Positions 46,309 through 57,214 of a stretch of DNA of 64,000 nucleotides are shown here, in pieces. Source of the DNA: Polytrichum commune. Lineage: Eukaryota; Streptophyta; Polytrichopsida; Polytrichales; Polytrichaceae. The stretch spans positions 12,684,501 through 12,748,500 of the forward strand of contig OX485805.1 in assembly GCA_950295325.1 (NCBI GenBank). The letters are read 5' to 3'. The notes under the pieces are model-generated. The model saw only the letters and a program-made list of their open reading frames with translations, ran no database searches and was not told the DNA's origin. The position numbers were made by a program, and so were the translations under genes. Every line of letters starts with the position of its first letter. Positions within the stretch are counted from its first letter, which is position 1.

Positions 46309-48846
46309 TCAGCGAGCTTCAATGGAGACATTAGACATACGGCTCGTGAAAACCACAGTAGACTCCCACTCCAAGGACGCGGCCAACATTTTCGACAGCG
46401 CATATGTGATGTCTTTCATGGTTGGACGCAACGCTGGGTCAGGATCGACGCAAGTCTTCGCCAAGCTTGCAACGCTGTAAGCTATGTCAGGAGGATAGGC
46501 ATTCTGTAGCCGCGGATCCATCCAGGCCTGCAGCTGCGGCATCTGATTCTCACCCTCGAGAACCTCGAAAACCATCAATGACAACATTTGGTCCTTCCCT
46601 CCACTGTCTTGCTTCACAATGGCCTCCTCACCAGAAAGCAACTCCAGAAGCACCACTCCGAAAGAGAAGACATCCACCTTGGTTGTGACCAAGCCGTGCT
46701 CAAGATACTCTGGCGCCATGTACCCCTGCGTTCCAACGATGTGGTTTGTGAGCATTGGGCCTGCCCCAGACATGTTGGCAGACTTCGCCATCCCAAAGTT
46801 GGCCACCTTCGCCCGGAAATTCTCGTCCAGAAGAATGTTGCTGCTCTTCACATCCTTGTGCACAAAGCTAGGGTTTGTGTAATTGTGGATATACTCCAGG
46901 CCGGAAGCCACATCTAAGGAGATTTGCACCCGTTTTGTCCAGGGCAACAATCCAACAGACCTGGAGAAATTGGAGCTTGGATTTGCAACTTGATAGTGCA
47001 GGCAATCACTGAGTGATCCATTTTCGGCGTACTCGTACACAAGGAAGACGTTGCCGGCATTGTTTGCGCATATTCCAACAAGCCGCACCTGAAGTGAAAC
47101 AAAAAATCAGTAGGGTTACATAACCATTGCAACCTTCATGTAAGCAAAGCAGAGAATATTTCCTCTCTTGATATTTCTATGTGTCCTCAGAGCAAGACAT
47201 TAAAGTTATCCTCTAACTCAACATGACATTTAGATGGGAGTTGGTTGTTTTGCATACAATACCTTCCATGCTAAGTAAGTTTGCAGTGCATTGCTTGGAG
47301 TTACTGTGGAGATTTGAAAGAAGAACATTCTATATCGCTTCATTGAGGGTCAAACTCATTTTGGCATGTGAGAGGTGCTAAAATGAGTTTGGCCCTCAAT
47401 GAACTGAAATAGGTTAGTCTTCATTCGGATTCAAACACTACCACGAAGCATGCACCATCACAAGTGGAAAGAAATTACTGATATTATATGCAAAACAATG
47501 AATGGAACATCATGGGACGGAAAGTCCCATTGAGTTAAGGCTCAACTCTATTGATGCTGGTGTCGAGAGGAATCTGGACAAGAAAATGAAAATCAGGCAT
47601 TTGCCAAAAGGCTTACCACATTGCCATGATGGACTTGTGAAAGAATTTTCAGCTCCTGTGTCATATTTCCCTTCATCTGTTTGATGGCCACAAGCGTCCC
47701 CTGCAATTTGCCGAAGTAGACAGACCCTTGAATCCGGCTGTCATCGCTGAAATTGTTCGTGGCATGCTGCAACTCCTCATATGTAAACACAGTGGGCTTA
47801 TCGCTGCCCATTACATCAGACATGTTAGCAAGGAATCCAGTCTCAAGGCTCGAGTTCATCGAGTCCTGATGATTCTGCAAACCAATTAGAGCAGCATCCT
47901 TCTTCAAGCTCCTCTGGCTTTCATGCTGCGATCTGGCATTCTTTTGTCTTCGACGCGTGACCAACACAAGAAGAGCTCCAAAAACAGCTGCTAGAACCAT
48001 TCCAAGGACTCCAACTGCGATGCCAATGTACAAAGGCGTGTTGGATGCACTCTTCGTTACCGTTGCACCTGTAGAAGCAGAGCTGTTATTGTTACTGCTT
48101 GTGGGAGGGGGAGGTGGGGATGGGGAGGTTGGAGAAGGATAGACGAACGAGATAGCGCTCAAAGCTTTGCGTGCTTTGAGAGGTATCAGAAATGTCGAGA
48201 ATGCCTGCAGGACAGTGGTGGCGGTCACGTTGTTCGCAGCTTCCAGGTCTGCAAGTGAATTACCGAAGTAGCCACTCATAATTCCCAAAGTTTCTTGCGG
48301 GAATATCACATATGTAAGCAGCAGGTTAGTTCCATTGGCTGTCTGTGAAGCTGAAGGACAAGCACAACGCAGGGGCACATCGAGCACCTGACCAACTTGA
48401 AGACCATTTGGCAAGTAAGCAGGATTCGCTGCCTCCATCGCCTGGTAGGTTGTCAAACCCTCATATGTGTTGTTGGCGAGCGCAGAGTAAGTGTCAAGTG
48501 CAACAACCTTGTGTGTCACAGTTCCACGGTATGTGCCATTCGTGCAGCCACATGAGAGTTTGATGTACAAAGCTGTCTTCGCAGCCAGAGCGGCGGTCGT
48601 CAAGTTCATCCCACTGTCCCTGGCCACCTCCGCTGCCGTAAGGTTGAAAATATTACCAACTGTTGCAAAAGTTTCCTGGCTGCTCTGCGTCCTGTATATG
48701 GCGTATGTGGTGCAAGTCAGGTTTTGCCCTGTGCACGCATAGCCGTTAACGTCGTTGTACGATTGCTGTGCACTCGCTCCGTGGGAGAGTCCAAGAGCAA
48801 TCATCACCACAAGAACAACTCCATAAATCGGTGACAAGATCTCCAT
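46309..48846 (-). CDS. LysM receptor-like kinase, LYR type, pseudokinase
   Basis: A predicted plasma-membrane receptor for chitin or lipo-chitooligosaccharides; these are the known ligands of the LYK/LYR family, and the actual ligand is unknown. Exon 1 is 48846-47617 and exon 2 is 47088-46309 (GT-AG, phase 0, intron 528 bp), giving 669 residues. Signal peptide about 1-26 (ending ASA/QQS). Three LysM domains follow (about 37-98, 105-160, 175-225), separated by the family's CxC pairs (CGC 99-101, CAC 161-163). Then come a Pro/Ser linker, a transmembrane segment 272-297 and a kinase-like domain about 365-640. Lys389 (VAIK), Glu398, HKD (487-489) and APE (535-537) are present. The P-loop has lost its first glycines (IQGSVYFG), and DFG is NFG (507-509), which predicts weak or no phosphotransfer, as in NFR5/LYR receptors. 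Such receptors usually signal through an active LYK partner; none is in this window. Confidence 0.95.
47202..47549. mobile_element. AGAGTTATCC fold-back MITE, copy B2, in kinase intron
   Basis: 348 bp inside the intron 47089-47616, from AAAGTTATCC to a degraded GGCTCAACTCT, flanked by a 3-bp duplication ATT (47199-47201, 47550-47552). The interior matches copy B1 at 32.2 kb (GGGAGTTGGTTGTTTTGCAT, AAGAACATTCTATAT, CCCTCAATGAACTG). It makes up two thirds of the intron. Confidence 0.88.
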
Positions 48847-49090
48847 CTCCGAAACTCCACCGACGAGAATTCAACCTCGTGGTTGTTCCAGACTCTCACT
48901 CCTTCAACAAGAGATGCTTACCCTACCATCCCATCCGAACGTCAACGTGCCCAAGGCAATTTCGCCAAACCCTGAAGCTGAAGCCGTACGCTGTTCCTCC
49001 AACCACGGGCCGAGGTTACAGGTTTCTGCAACACACATCCACAGAGTTTTTGCAATCAGCTCCCCTTTATATTTTCAAACTTGTGCTGGT
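48847..49090 (-). promoter_or_regulatory. 5' leader of LysM kinase, conserved with paralogue
   Basis: The leader contains a splice-donor-like GTAAGCATCTCTTGTTGAAG whose G is at 48921, 75 bp upstream of the ATG. The equivalent site (GTGAGCATCTCTTGTTGGTA) lies 101 bp upstream of the paralogous LysM gene. A short 5' UTR intron is possible. Confidence 0.5.
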
Positions 49091-50100
49091 GCATATTTAG
49101 TACTGATCGGCAGGAACTGTACATGCCCATTATAGGGGTTTTATGAAATGTTTCTTGGCTACCTCTCCACGAATTCATCCAAGCATTAGAATTAAATCGT
49201 GACAGAGAGATGGACCCGGTTTTCCTCGCTACCATCCTCGTCTTAATCAATTACCGACTACACACTCTAAGTAAGAAGGTTGAAGGTTTAGATCAAAAAT
49301 GCTTTAGAGCAGCTACAGAAGTACTTACGAAGGAACGCTAAGTCCTGTTTCAACAAAGGCTTGCACTCAAGGTATCCAAAACTTCAATCTTCCCTTAAGA
49401 AACCCCCTTGCAAAAATCCTCAATTCAGCCTTGCCGCACAATCTATAAAACAGAGAGAGCAAAGCACCTTAGTACATACCCCCCCAAGAATGCACACAAT
49501 TTTCAAAACCCTAAACCTCGCGTATCTCTCCGCACAAATGACTGCGAAACTGCCAAGTTTGGAGGACTCTCCGCCCCGACAAATTCTGGTCGAAAAAAGC
49601 CTACTTCCGACAGAAAAGGAGAAAACAAAATACAAGCTACGGAATCACACCCGCCCCGAGAAAATTCAGCCTACGCCTTCAATTACCTTCCGTAAGCATC
49701 TCCGAATCAGTGAGCTTGTTGCCTCCCCGTTTCAACTCCTCTTGCAGCTGGCTACCGGATTCAACCCTCAACCTGCCACCCGTTACGAGCTCTGACCGCA
49801 GCAGATAGAAATCAAAATTGAAAATCGCAGTCTCGGCCCAGTCTCGGATTCGGTGTAAGTTCATGGTCGCGATCGATAAAACAAAGGATTGTTTGAGCTC
49901 AGCGGGAGGGTTTCGGGGAAGAAGCTTGGGGAGAGGAGAGGTGGACTGTGTTGACTGACCAACATCAGTCCCCCCTAACATTACGCAGCCTCAACCCTCT
50001 TCAATACCGGGTGGCCGGGCTTAACACCGGTTGGCCGGGTGACCGGGTTCAATACCGGTTGGCCGGTGCAGGGACTCGGGCTCTGGTGAAGATACAATAG
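49091..50100. other. Upstream region of LysM kinase; GGCCGG repeats
   Basis: Promoter-side sequence. W-box TTGACT at 49951-49956 lies within a 14-base block shared with the paralogue's upstream region. At 50005-50075 there are three imperfect copies of ACCGG(T/G)TGGCCGG. The 144-residue open frame at 49361-49795 (+) overlaps frames in both other registers and has no recognised domain, so I do not call it a gene. Confidence 0.45.
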
Positions 50101-50804
50101 GTCCCCTAAAGGTAAGCAAGGCTTAAATGGACAATGTTCTCTCCGCCCTTATTTCTTGTAGGATATGAAACACACAAATTAGTGCAAGATGATTAGCAAA
50201 TCCAAACCTCATGACTGTAGGGGGCACTTTCTTTACAAACATTTCTCAGAGTTTGTATGAATGTTATGCTCATTGCCAAAGTGATCATATTGGTTTCCCT
50301 CCATTCTTGTTGATTGTTGCATCTGGAATAGTGAATGGATTTTGAAGACATTGGCAGTCTTTTTTGAAGATATGTATTTTTGGTGTCCGTTCTTAGATTC
50401 ACATCCAATCATACACCACTCAAATATAAGGGATGCAAGCGTTTATATCGACGTTGCAACATCTATGTGATCTTGGTTCAACACCCTTCCGATGAAGCTT
50501 TTGCGCAAGTGGATGTGGCATTCTCCCATTAGACCTAGCCCCAATCGGACAACAAAGATTAAGTCTACAAGAATTGGGGAATTGTATTAGAACAAGGGTA
50601 GTGCATATTGCTCATGAGCAATGGATGGGTTGAGTTACCAACAAAAATCCACAACTAAGAACAACAAGTGATGCAATTCATATTCCAAAAAGCCCCCCAA
50701 AAAATGTTAGTCTTAAACCCTCTATCGCTTACCTATGTAAGTGACAAGGAAGGTGGTTTGGATCCTAGGCACAGAATATGAGTACCACAAGATCATGGTC
50801 ACCA
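50101..50804. other. No gene seen; dispersed repeat fragment
   Basis: 50230-50440 is a reverse fragment of the 25.2-26.0 kb family (CACATCCAATCATACACCAC). Confidence 0.45.
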
Positions 50805-51019
50805 CACTAAATATGATATTAAGTGTCACTTACGATTTGGAGTTACACAATGCTATATGTCTTACTATTAATATTTGTTTTACCAAGTAAAATCGTTAAT
50901 GTTCTATAATGTCTAAACAACCGACTTGGCAATATTTATAAAAATTTGAAATATATAATATATAGATATGGCATTGTGTAATTCCAAATAGTAAGTGACA
51001 ATAAATATAATATTTAGTG
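50805..51019. mobile_element. TA-MITE, copy 4
   Basis: 215 bp from CACTAAATATGATATTAAGTG to its inverse ATAATATTTAGTG. TA is present on the right (51020-51021) but mutated on the left. The interior matches copy 3 (GTTCTATAATGTC, AATTCCAAATAGTAAGTGAC). Confidence 0.85.
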
Positions 51020-51021
51020 TA

Positions 51022-51733
51022 CATTAGTACTTGAGCATTAACCTATTCCTCTTATGAAAATCCTATGGACCTTCTTTTTCTAGGATGTTTCCACCTCGTG
51101 GCCTTGTCATGTGGCCAAGGTGGTGCCCCCCCCCCCCCTTGAAAATGTACATTCCTTGTTTTCTAACAATAGATTCATGAAACTCTCATCCAATTTAAGG
51201 TTGAATATAAAGAGAATGATCATCCGATGTGTGATTGGAGACCAAAGGAGGTCACAAAGCCTTGAGGGTGGAGACGACCTTATTGTTTGACATATTTTTA
51301 TATATGTCATGCATGAACATGAGGTGTAGTAGGTGTGATGTTAGCCTACGTAAGACTCTATGGAATATTGCATCATCTCTTTGTATGTCAAAGTTTAGTG
51401 ACAATCGTACCAAGACGTTGGCCCATGGTCATTGCATATTGTAAGAATAAAACTATTTTTAGCATTTGGGAAAGCCGCCAAACCAAACTTGCCCCAAACA
51501 TAGTATTGAGCTATTTATTGTCATTCTACCATTTCACGATGTTGATGACCACCTTCATTATAAAAAGAAAACAAATCAGTGTAAGGTACACATGTGTGTT
51601 ATTGGAACTTTTCTCCATGCACCCACTTCCCGTACGGTAAGAAGCACACAATTACGGCGAGAAAATTAGTAATCCCAAATTGCGCATGTAGCGATTTTCC
51701 CTCATAGTTTTTGAAGCACGTCTAGATTGATGG
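51022..51733. other. No gene seen; 13-C run near 51125
   Basis: Overlapping open frames at 51235-51669 are in three registers and carry no recognised motif. Confidence 0.45.
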
Positions 51734-52034
51734 GTAGTTCCATATAGTCTTGAATTTCAACCGGTTGTCTCTCAAAATGAACCGGTTCATCTACAACTAC
51801 ACTATTTTGTCTGATTATTGTGGATTACCATATGGAGTTACGTGTTGCTATAACGTTTTACAGACATTCTCGTTTTTTGCCAACTAAATCATACCATATT
51901 CTTCAGTCTACATACTAACTACTTATGTTAGTTGAATAGAAAATGACACTCTCAGTACAATGTTATATCAATGCGTAACTCCTAATGGTAACCCGCACTA
52001 ATTAGACATAATAATGTAGCAGTTGGTTCTAATC
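51734..52034 (-). mobile_element. hAT-type MITE, copy 6 (truncated), split by TA-MITE
   Basis: Matches the family from AGTCTTGAA through CAACCGGTT and AACCGGTTCAT, then resumes as GCAGTTGGTTCT after the insert. The left half of the element is missing. Confidence 0.75.
51800..52016. mobile_element. TA-MITE, copy 5, nested in hAT MITE
   Basis: 217 bp, CACTATTTTGTCTGATTATTG to CGCACTAATTAGACATAATAATG, flanked by TA (51798-51799, 52017-52018). A diverged family member (GGAGTTACGTGTTGCTATAA and inverse GCGTAACTCC). It occupies the same host position as copy 2 at 42878. Confidence 0.85.
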
Positions 52035-52089
52035 TACCTTGGTAATACGAGTGTGAAAAAAGGTCCGTTCACCAACAATCACATAAGAG

Positions 52090-52315
52090 CAGTGATCGGG
52101 GAAATTTTTGGGCATCACCGGATGAGATCCTAATGTTTGCAAATCCAACCGGTTACATGTTGACATCCTCCGATTTTCCTTTACTAAATTGGGATACATT
52201 CTACAAATTCCTCTAAAATGATCGATAATTTTCATGCAGTCTTGAACTTCAACCGGTTATTTCTCAAACTCAACCGGTTCATTTGTAACTAACTGCCGGT
52301 TCTCCCCTATCATAG
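52090..52315 (-). mobile_element. hAT-type MITE, copy 7, with 8-bp TSD
   Basis: 226 bp, CAGTGATCGGGG to CCCCTATCATAG, flanked by an exact 8-bp duplication CATAAGAG (52082-52089, 52316-52323). Nearly identical to the copy at 59471-59696. Confidence 0.95.
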
Positions 52316-52323
52316 CATAAGAG

Positions 52324-55300
52324 CCCTATTAACTCTTCTAACATAAGATGATTATTAAAGTGATTGGAAAGGCACGGTGAGGGAGGGGGGGGGGGGTCAT
52401 TGAAAGTCTATGTTGGAGATTTGTTTTCCCGAGGACAAGTACAATCCTACGGCCATACCCATCATTAAGGAACTTGTACAAGGCAATTGCAAGTTAGTCC
52501 ACGGTACTATTACTTCAAGAGTGAGTCAAGATCCCCAGCCGGGCCATATATGACATGAAGAATGGTTAAACAATACGGACTTATCTTAGAATACGTTACT
52601 TGGAGTTGATGGAGTTGACAAAGGAACCTACCGTTATAAGGAGCTATGGTTTCCGGGCTAGAGGTTAACTCTTCCATTGGGAAAGTGAAATTGCATTGAA
52701 CAATTTCAAAAACTGAATTTCTTAGAGTATGATTTTGGTATTGGCAATATGACCCTCAAATTGCTTTAGTAAAGCTCAATTAAAGTGAATTGGCTCTCAA
52801 ATTATACGGGGTTTGGTTTGATTACAACCCTTTACATCCTTGATGATATATGAGTTTGAATAGACACCATGAAACCCCAACGTGATGTGTGTCACATCAA
52901 AAAATAAATGATCGGTTTGGGGGTTGAAGAGCTTTCCAAACAGTTTATGGAGTTCTTACATTAGCACAATGGTGTCAAAAGCAAGCAATAAAGTAGCAAT
53001 CCAACACATTGGTTGTTGTCAATGTCGATAATTACTATACAGAATCATTGGACACGAGGAGTAAAATTGTCTATCAATTTCACTCCATAAAGTAAAAAAA
53101 CCTCTATCCACCATCTTCCTTTTGAATAGAAATTGGTCATGTATGTTCGGCTCTCTTATAAACGAAAAAGAAAAAGAAAAAGAAAAAGTATTTGGTATGA
53201 AGAGAATCGAACTTATGCATAATCACGTGAACACAATCTCACCACCTGATATTCATGTCTTTAATATGATCTTTAGCTAACTAGATGCTTTGTAGATTTT
53301 GATAAGCTCACAATTGACAAGATAACTAGATGATTCATCAAGGATTTTTGGATCATATTCTCATGCAAAACAACACTAAGGTTTATTTATATTTTTCTCA
53401 ATCTCCAAGCAACTCCATTGGTAATGAAATCATGGTATGATGGTTTACATATTGTCATGGCCCAGGTTTCAAATATTTGTTCCAAATTGTAATGTTACAA
53501 TGTTCGGAGCAAGGAAATATATGCCCTTGTGACAATTAAGTGTTTTGTGCCCACAATATATTACATTACTTACCACTAATGCATGTATTAGTAGGGGGTG
53601 GAACATGTGAAAGATACACTTAAAGTGTCAGTTGTGGGGATGGAAAATACTGCAAACCACCTTAAAACGATTTCTAGATAAGAGTTCGAGTGGGGGGAAA
53701 GTTGAAAGTTCCTTGACATGCAAGCTCTTTCTCAAGACCTCGTTGTCGCAAGACATCAAAAACTTTATTGTTCTTGAATCTATAACTTCAAACTTCCAAC
53801 AACTATATCATCTATGCTACCCAACATTAAAGTTTATAAATGAAAAATTATGGATAAAGATGTGAAAGGGTCCACATGATATTCAAAGTTGAAGAATAAT
53901 GTAGATTCTTTGAATGTATTCTTTGAACGTCCAAGTGAATTACACATTTTAGTCTAGTCACAAAGTTAAGACATTCAACAAGGCTATTGCAACAAAAGTG
54001 CACATATGATGTAATCATGTTGATTTTGTGGGCCACTAGTGGAGATGGCTTACAAAGAAGATCATGGCAACAAACTCAAGTAGCCGCATACTATGAAATC
54101 GTACTACATAAAATGTCAACCACAAGTATGGGAAACTTTCAATCCACACAAGCATCATAGATTTGGTCAAAACTTTGGGCATTCAAAGGATAGCACGTGA
54201 ACCTCATCTCTAAAACCTATCCACAAACTACTAGTATACTGCATGACCCACATCATTCATCATCGACCACCTAGTACATGATTTTACAATTACTATGTGG
54301 CAACTAGAGAAGATGGCATGATAAGTCATGAATGTTACTTTTATCAATGTGGAATATTAGTTTTTAATACAACCATGCATACATAATTTTGAGGTACTTA
54401 GCACAAATGATTTTTGGACTCCCAAAATGTCTGGTTTTAATTAATTAATTTTTCTATGTAGATGCATATTCACTTGTTCTCGGGTTTCCATTCTCAAATG
54501 CCAAGTTGGCATAAAAGGTTGAGATTGGCTTACGTTTGATCCTCAAATTGGCATGATGTTGGCGCAACACACACATATGTGCTAGTCCATTCTTTTGAAG
54601 GTTAGTTCCGACAAAGTTATGAATGGCATATGAGTTGCCACAATGTACTTAACAACATGGTGTATCTAGTCTAGGTATATCTTGAGTACTTACAATTTGC
54701 TTCAAGAAACCCTAGAGCATAGGGTGAGCTTCTTGAATTCAAAATGAACGAATGTGTTTTGTTTTGTTTTGTTTTGTTTTTCACAAGGTAAAGTAGAGGA
54801 TGCTTAAACCAACCTTTTGGCTAATGTAACCTATATATAGCATCATGCTCGTATAAGTGAAGGCATAATTGACTTAGCAAATGAAAGCACATTGCCATAA
54901 AAATGAATATTTACACACAACATGAATATTGTAGGCAAATGTTTTTTCACAACATGCACTAGCTTCTCCATGTTAGATTGTAGGGTGTCCTTGACCAGGC
55001 CATTGAGTAGTTGCAAAGTAAGTCGCATATAATAATATTCCTTCTCTTCCTAGCTTTTTCTCATCCCATTTTATCCCAACTAGTCTCTTAGAGCCTTATT
55101 GTGAGCCCTCCCTCAGGCACTCCACATACTATTGTTGAGCCAAATAGTTAGCACAAGGTGACATAAGGCTTAATAAAGGTACAATAATGGGAGGTGGGTA
55201 TAGGAGGGCAAAACTTGGTAGGGATAGCGATTTTCAACTTGGCCTTGCACTAGTGATTGGCAATCTAAAAAATACTTTTTTTTTTTACAATTATCACATG

Positions 55301-55500
55301 ATGTTGTGGATGAATTAGCCCAAATATCCGTTAAAATCATTAAAACTTAGATGAATGTGTATGATTTGGATGAAATTTATGTATTCATGCATATGTGGCT
55401 TCGTCACTCCAATGTTTGTAGCCAATGCTCCTCTCTTGAATATTTGAAATAAAAAGCACTGGGTAGGGGATGGAAGTAGTATCTAGCTACCTCAATTGGT
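52324..55500. other. No gene seen; simple repeats
   Basis: A 3.2-kb AT-rich spacer. It holds a 12-G run near 52385-52396, (GAAAAA)n at 53164-53188 and (GTTTT)n at 54756-54781. Open frames (53632-53865, 54843-55028 and others) have no recognised motif. Confidence 0.45.
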
Positions 55501-56305
55501 TTCATGATGAATGACCTTCTACACGGCATTTTTAACACTATTGGAATTTAACCCCACAACAAGATTCATGCATTCCTGTAACAACAACAACAACAACATT
55601 GTTGAGGTCTACATGTCCAGTTGTGAGTACTGGCTGATCGATGCATTTGATACTCAATTGGATGCTCCGATACAAAGAAGATTCACGACAGGGCCTGTCA
55701 CCACACTCTCTGAAACTACCTTTTTTTTTTTTTTTTGGACAGAAGGCCAACCTCTGAAACATTCTTAACTTCACAAACATAATGCCTTATAATTTGCTGA
55801 AAGCAAGAAATATGTGCCCTTTTCAGGCTAGCAGTAGCAGCCATCGCCGGCCCACATCAGATATAGCTTATTATACATGTTTGAATCCCTAGAATCCTTC
55901 CCCAAAAAGCGCCTAACTGCGACGCCCACATACAAAAGGCGTACAATATACTGTGCTCAAAAAGCTGCAACTTCTAGTCCCCAAGACTCCACCAACCTAC
56001 GAAGGCATGACATTTGCGAGCTAAAATCGTAGCTTTTGACTCCCAATCAAAAGGCGTCCCAACTGGGACGCTGATATACAAATGACCTCCCTCATCAGAT
56101 GAGATGAGACTTATTATCATGTTCTTCAGAAACCGAGAATTGTCATTCCGAAGCCGCCATCTGCACCGCCAGACATACATAGGCTTGACATAGTTTGGGA
56201 GCTCAATCGTTCTTGGTATCGAATTGAATCCAAACGCCAACAGACACCGGCACGCGGTCAACTAGACCTCCCTCGTTAACGAGCATCATCTTGTCGACAC
56301 GCTCA
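55501..56305 (-). repeat. Degenerate tandem repeats of a LysM-gene 3' segment
   Basis: Downstream of the LysM paralogue the - strand repeats GAGGGAGGT with about a 180-bp period (56274-56266, 56093-56085). Each copy is followed by a transmembrane-like piece: VPVSVGVW (near 56240), then ISVPVGTPF (near 56060). A further piece, LLYVGVAV, lies near 55935. They resemble the hydrophobic segments of the two LysM genes (VPLCVSIGVSVFG; PLYIGIAVGVLG). Bases 55501-55890 otherwise hold short (AAC)n and poly-T runs. Confidence 0.55.
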
Positions 56306-57214
56306 CTAGAAGCCGAAGCCGGAAACCATTGCCCCAAAAACACTGACTCCGATGCTAACACACAAAGGCACGGTGAAGGTCGCGACCTTCGTTGCCGCCG
56401 CTGACGACGGCGGCGAGGGTGTGGGCACGGGCGTCGTGGACGAAGACCCAGCACCGCTGCCGGTAGAGTTCAAGTTGATGGAGCTCAACGGAGGCAACGT
56501 GGTGAATGGCACAAGCAGTGTCGTGAAGGCTTGCAACTGTGTGCTGTTCACATTGTTCGCGGCCTCTATCACGTTGGTCGTGACATTGAAGTGGCTGGCG
56601 ATTGCCGCCAAAGACTCTTGCGGGCGAACGACGTATGTGAGCAACAGCGTGGTCCCGCTGTTTGTCTTCTGAGAAGCCGTTGGACACGCACACCGCAGGG
56701 GCACGTTCAACGTCGCGTTGACCTGGATGTCAATTGCCGGAACAGTCGGGTTCGCGGCCTCCATTGCTTGGTAGGTCGTCAAATTCTCGTAAGTCACTGT
56801 GGAAATTTTCGAGTAAGTGTCGCCTGAAACGACCTTGTGGCCCACGGATCGGGAGTAGGTTCCATTCGAGCAGCCACATGCGAGGCGGATGTACAAGGGG
56901 GTTTGGGACGCCAGGGCTGTCGTCGTCAGGGTCTTGCCGCTGTCCATGGCGACGTCTGCGGCCGTTAGGTTGAAGAGAGCACCAACGCTGGTGAATGTCT
57001 CTGTGGCGTTCTGCGTCTTGTAAATCGCGTAGGCTGTGCACGTGAGACTTTGCCCATTGCACACGTAGCCGGTGACGTTGTTGTAATCTTGCTGCGCATT
57101 CGCTGTGTGGAAGAATCCACTGAGGGCAAGCGTCACAACAACAACTGTGTAAATCGGTGAGGCAAAGGCGCGGCTCTGCTGCTGCTGCTGCTGCTGCCTC
57201 CTGAAGGTCGCCAT
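56306..57214 (-). CDS. LysM receptor-like protein without kinase, likely GPI-anchored
   Basis: A 302-residue single-exon paralogue of the ectodomain of the LysM kinase at 46.3-48.8 kb. A Gln run (about 7-13, from CAG repeats) precedes a signal peptide core (about 21-38, cleavage near ANA/QQD). Three LysM domains follow (about 50-112, 118-174, 190-238) with the CGC (113-115) and CAC (175-177) pairs. The Ser/Thr/Pro-rich linker (246-275) leads to a hydrophobic C-terminus (277-302) ending GFGF just before the stop. A hydrophobic tail with no cytoplasmic residues fits a GPI-attachment signal, as in LYM/CEBiP-type chitin co-receptors. Alternatively it is a kinase gene truncated in its membrane segment. 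The ATG at 57214 matches the start region of the paralogue and two upstream fossil copies. Many N-glycosylation sites (NxT/S). Confidence 0.88.
   Translation of the reverse strand: MATFRRQQQQQQQSRAFASPIYTVVVVTLALSGFFHTANAQQDYNNVTGYVCNGQSLTCTAYAIYKTQNATETFTSVGALFNLTAADVAMDSGKTLTTTALASQTPLYIRLACGCSNGTYSRSVGHKVVSGDTYSKISTVTYENLTTYQAMEAANPTVPAIDIQVNATLNVPLRCACPTASQKTNSGTTLLLTYVVRPQESLAAIASHFNVTTNVIEAANNVNSTQLQAFTTLLVPFTTLPPLSSINLNSTGSGAGSSSTTPVPTPSPPSSAAATKVATFTVPLCVSIGVSVFGAMVSGFGF

Noticed and set aside
49361-49795. 144-residue open frame upstream of the LysM kinase
   Set aside because: Overlapped by long frames in another register and on the other strand, no domain, no conserved start, and positioned in the kinase promoter side.
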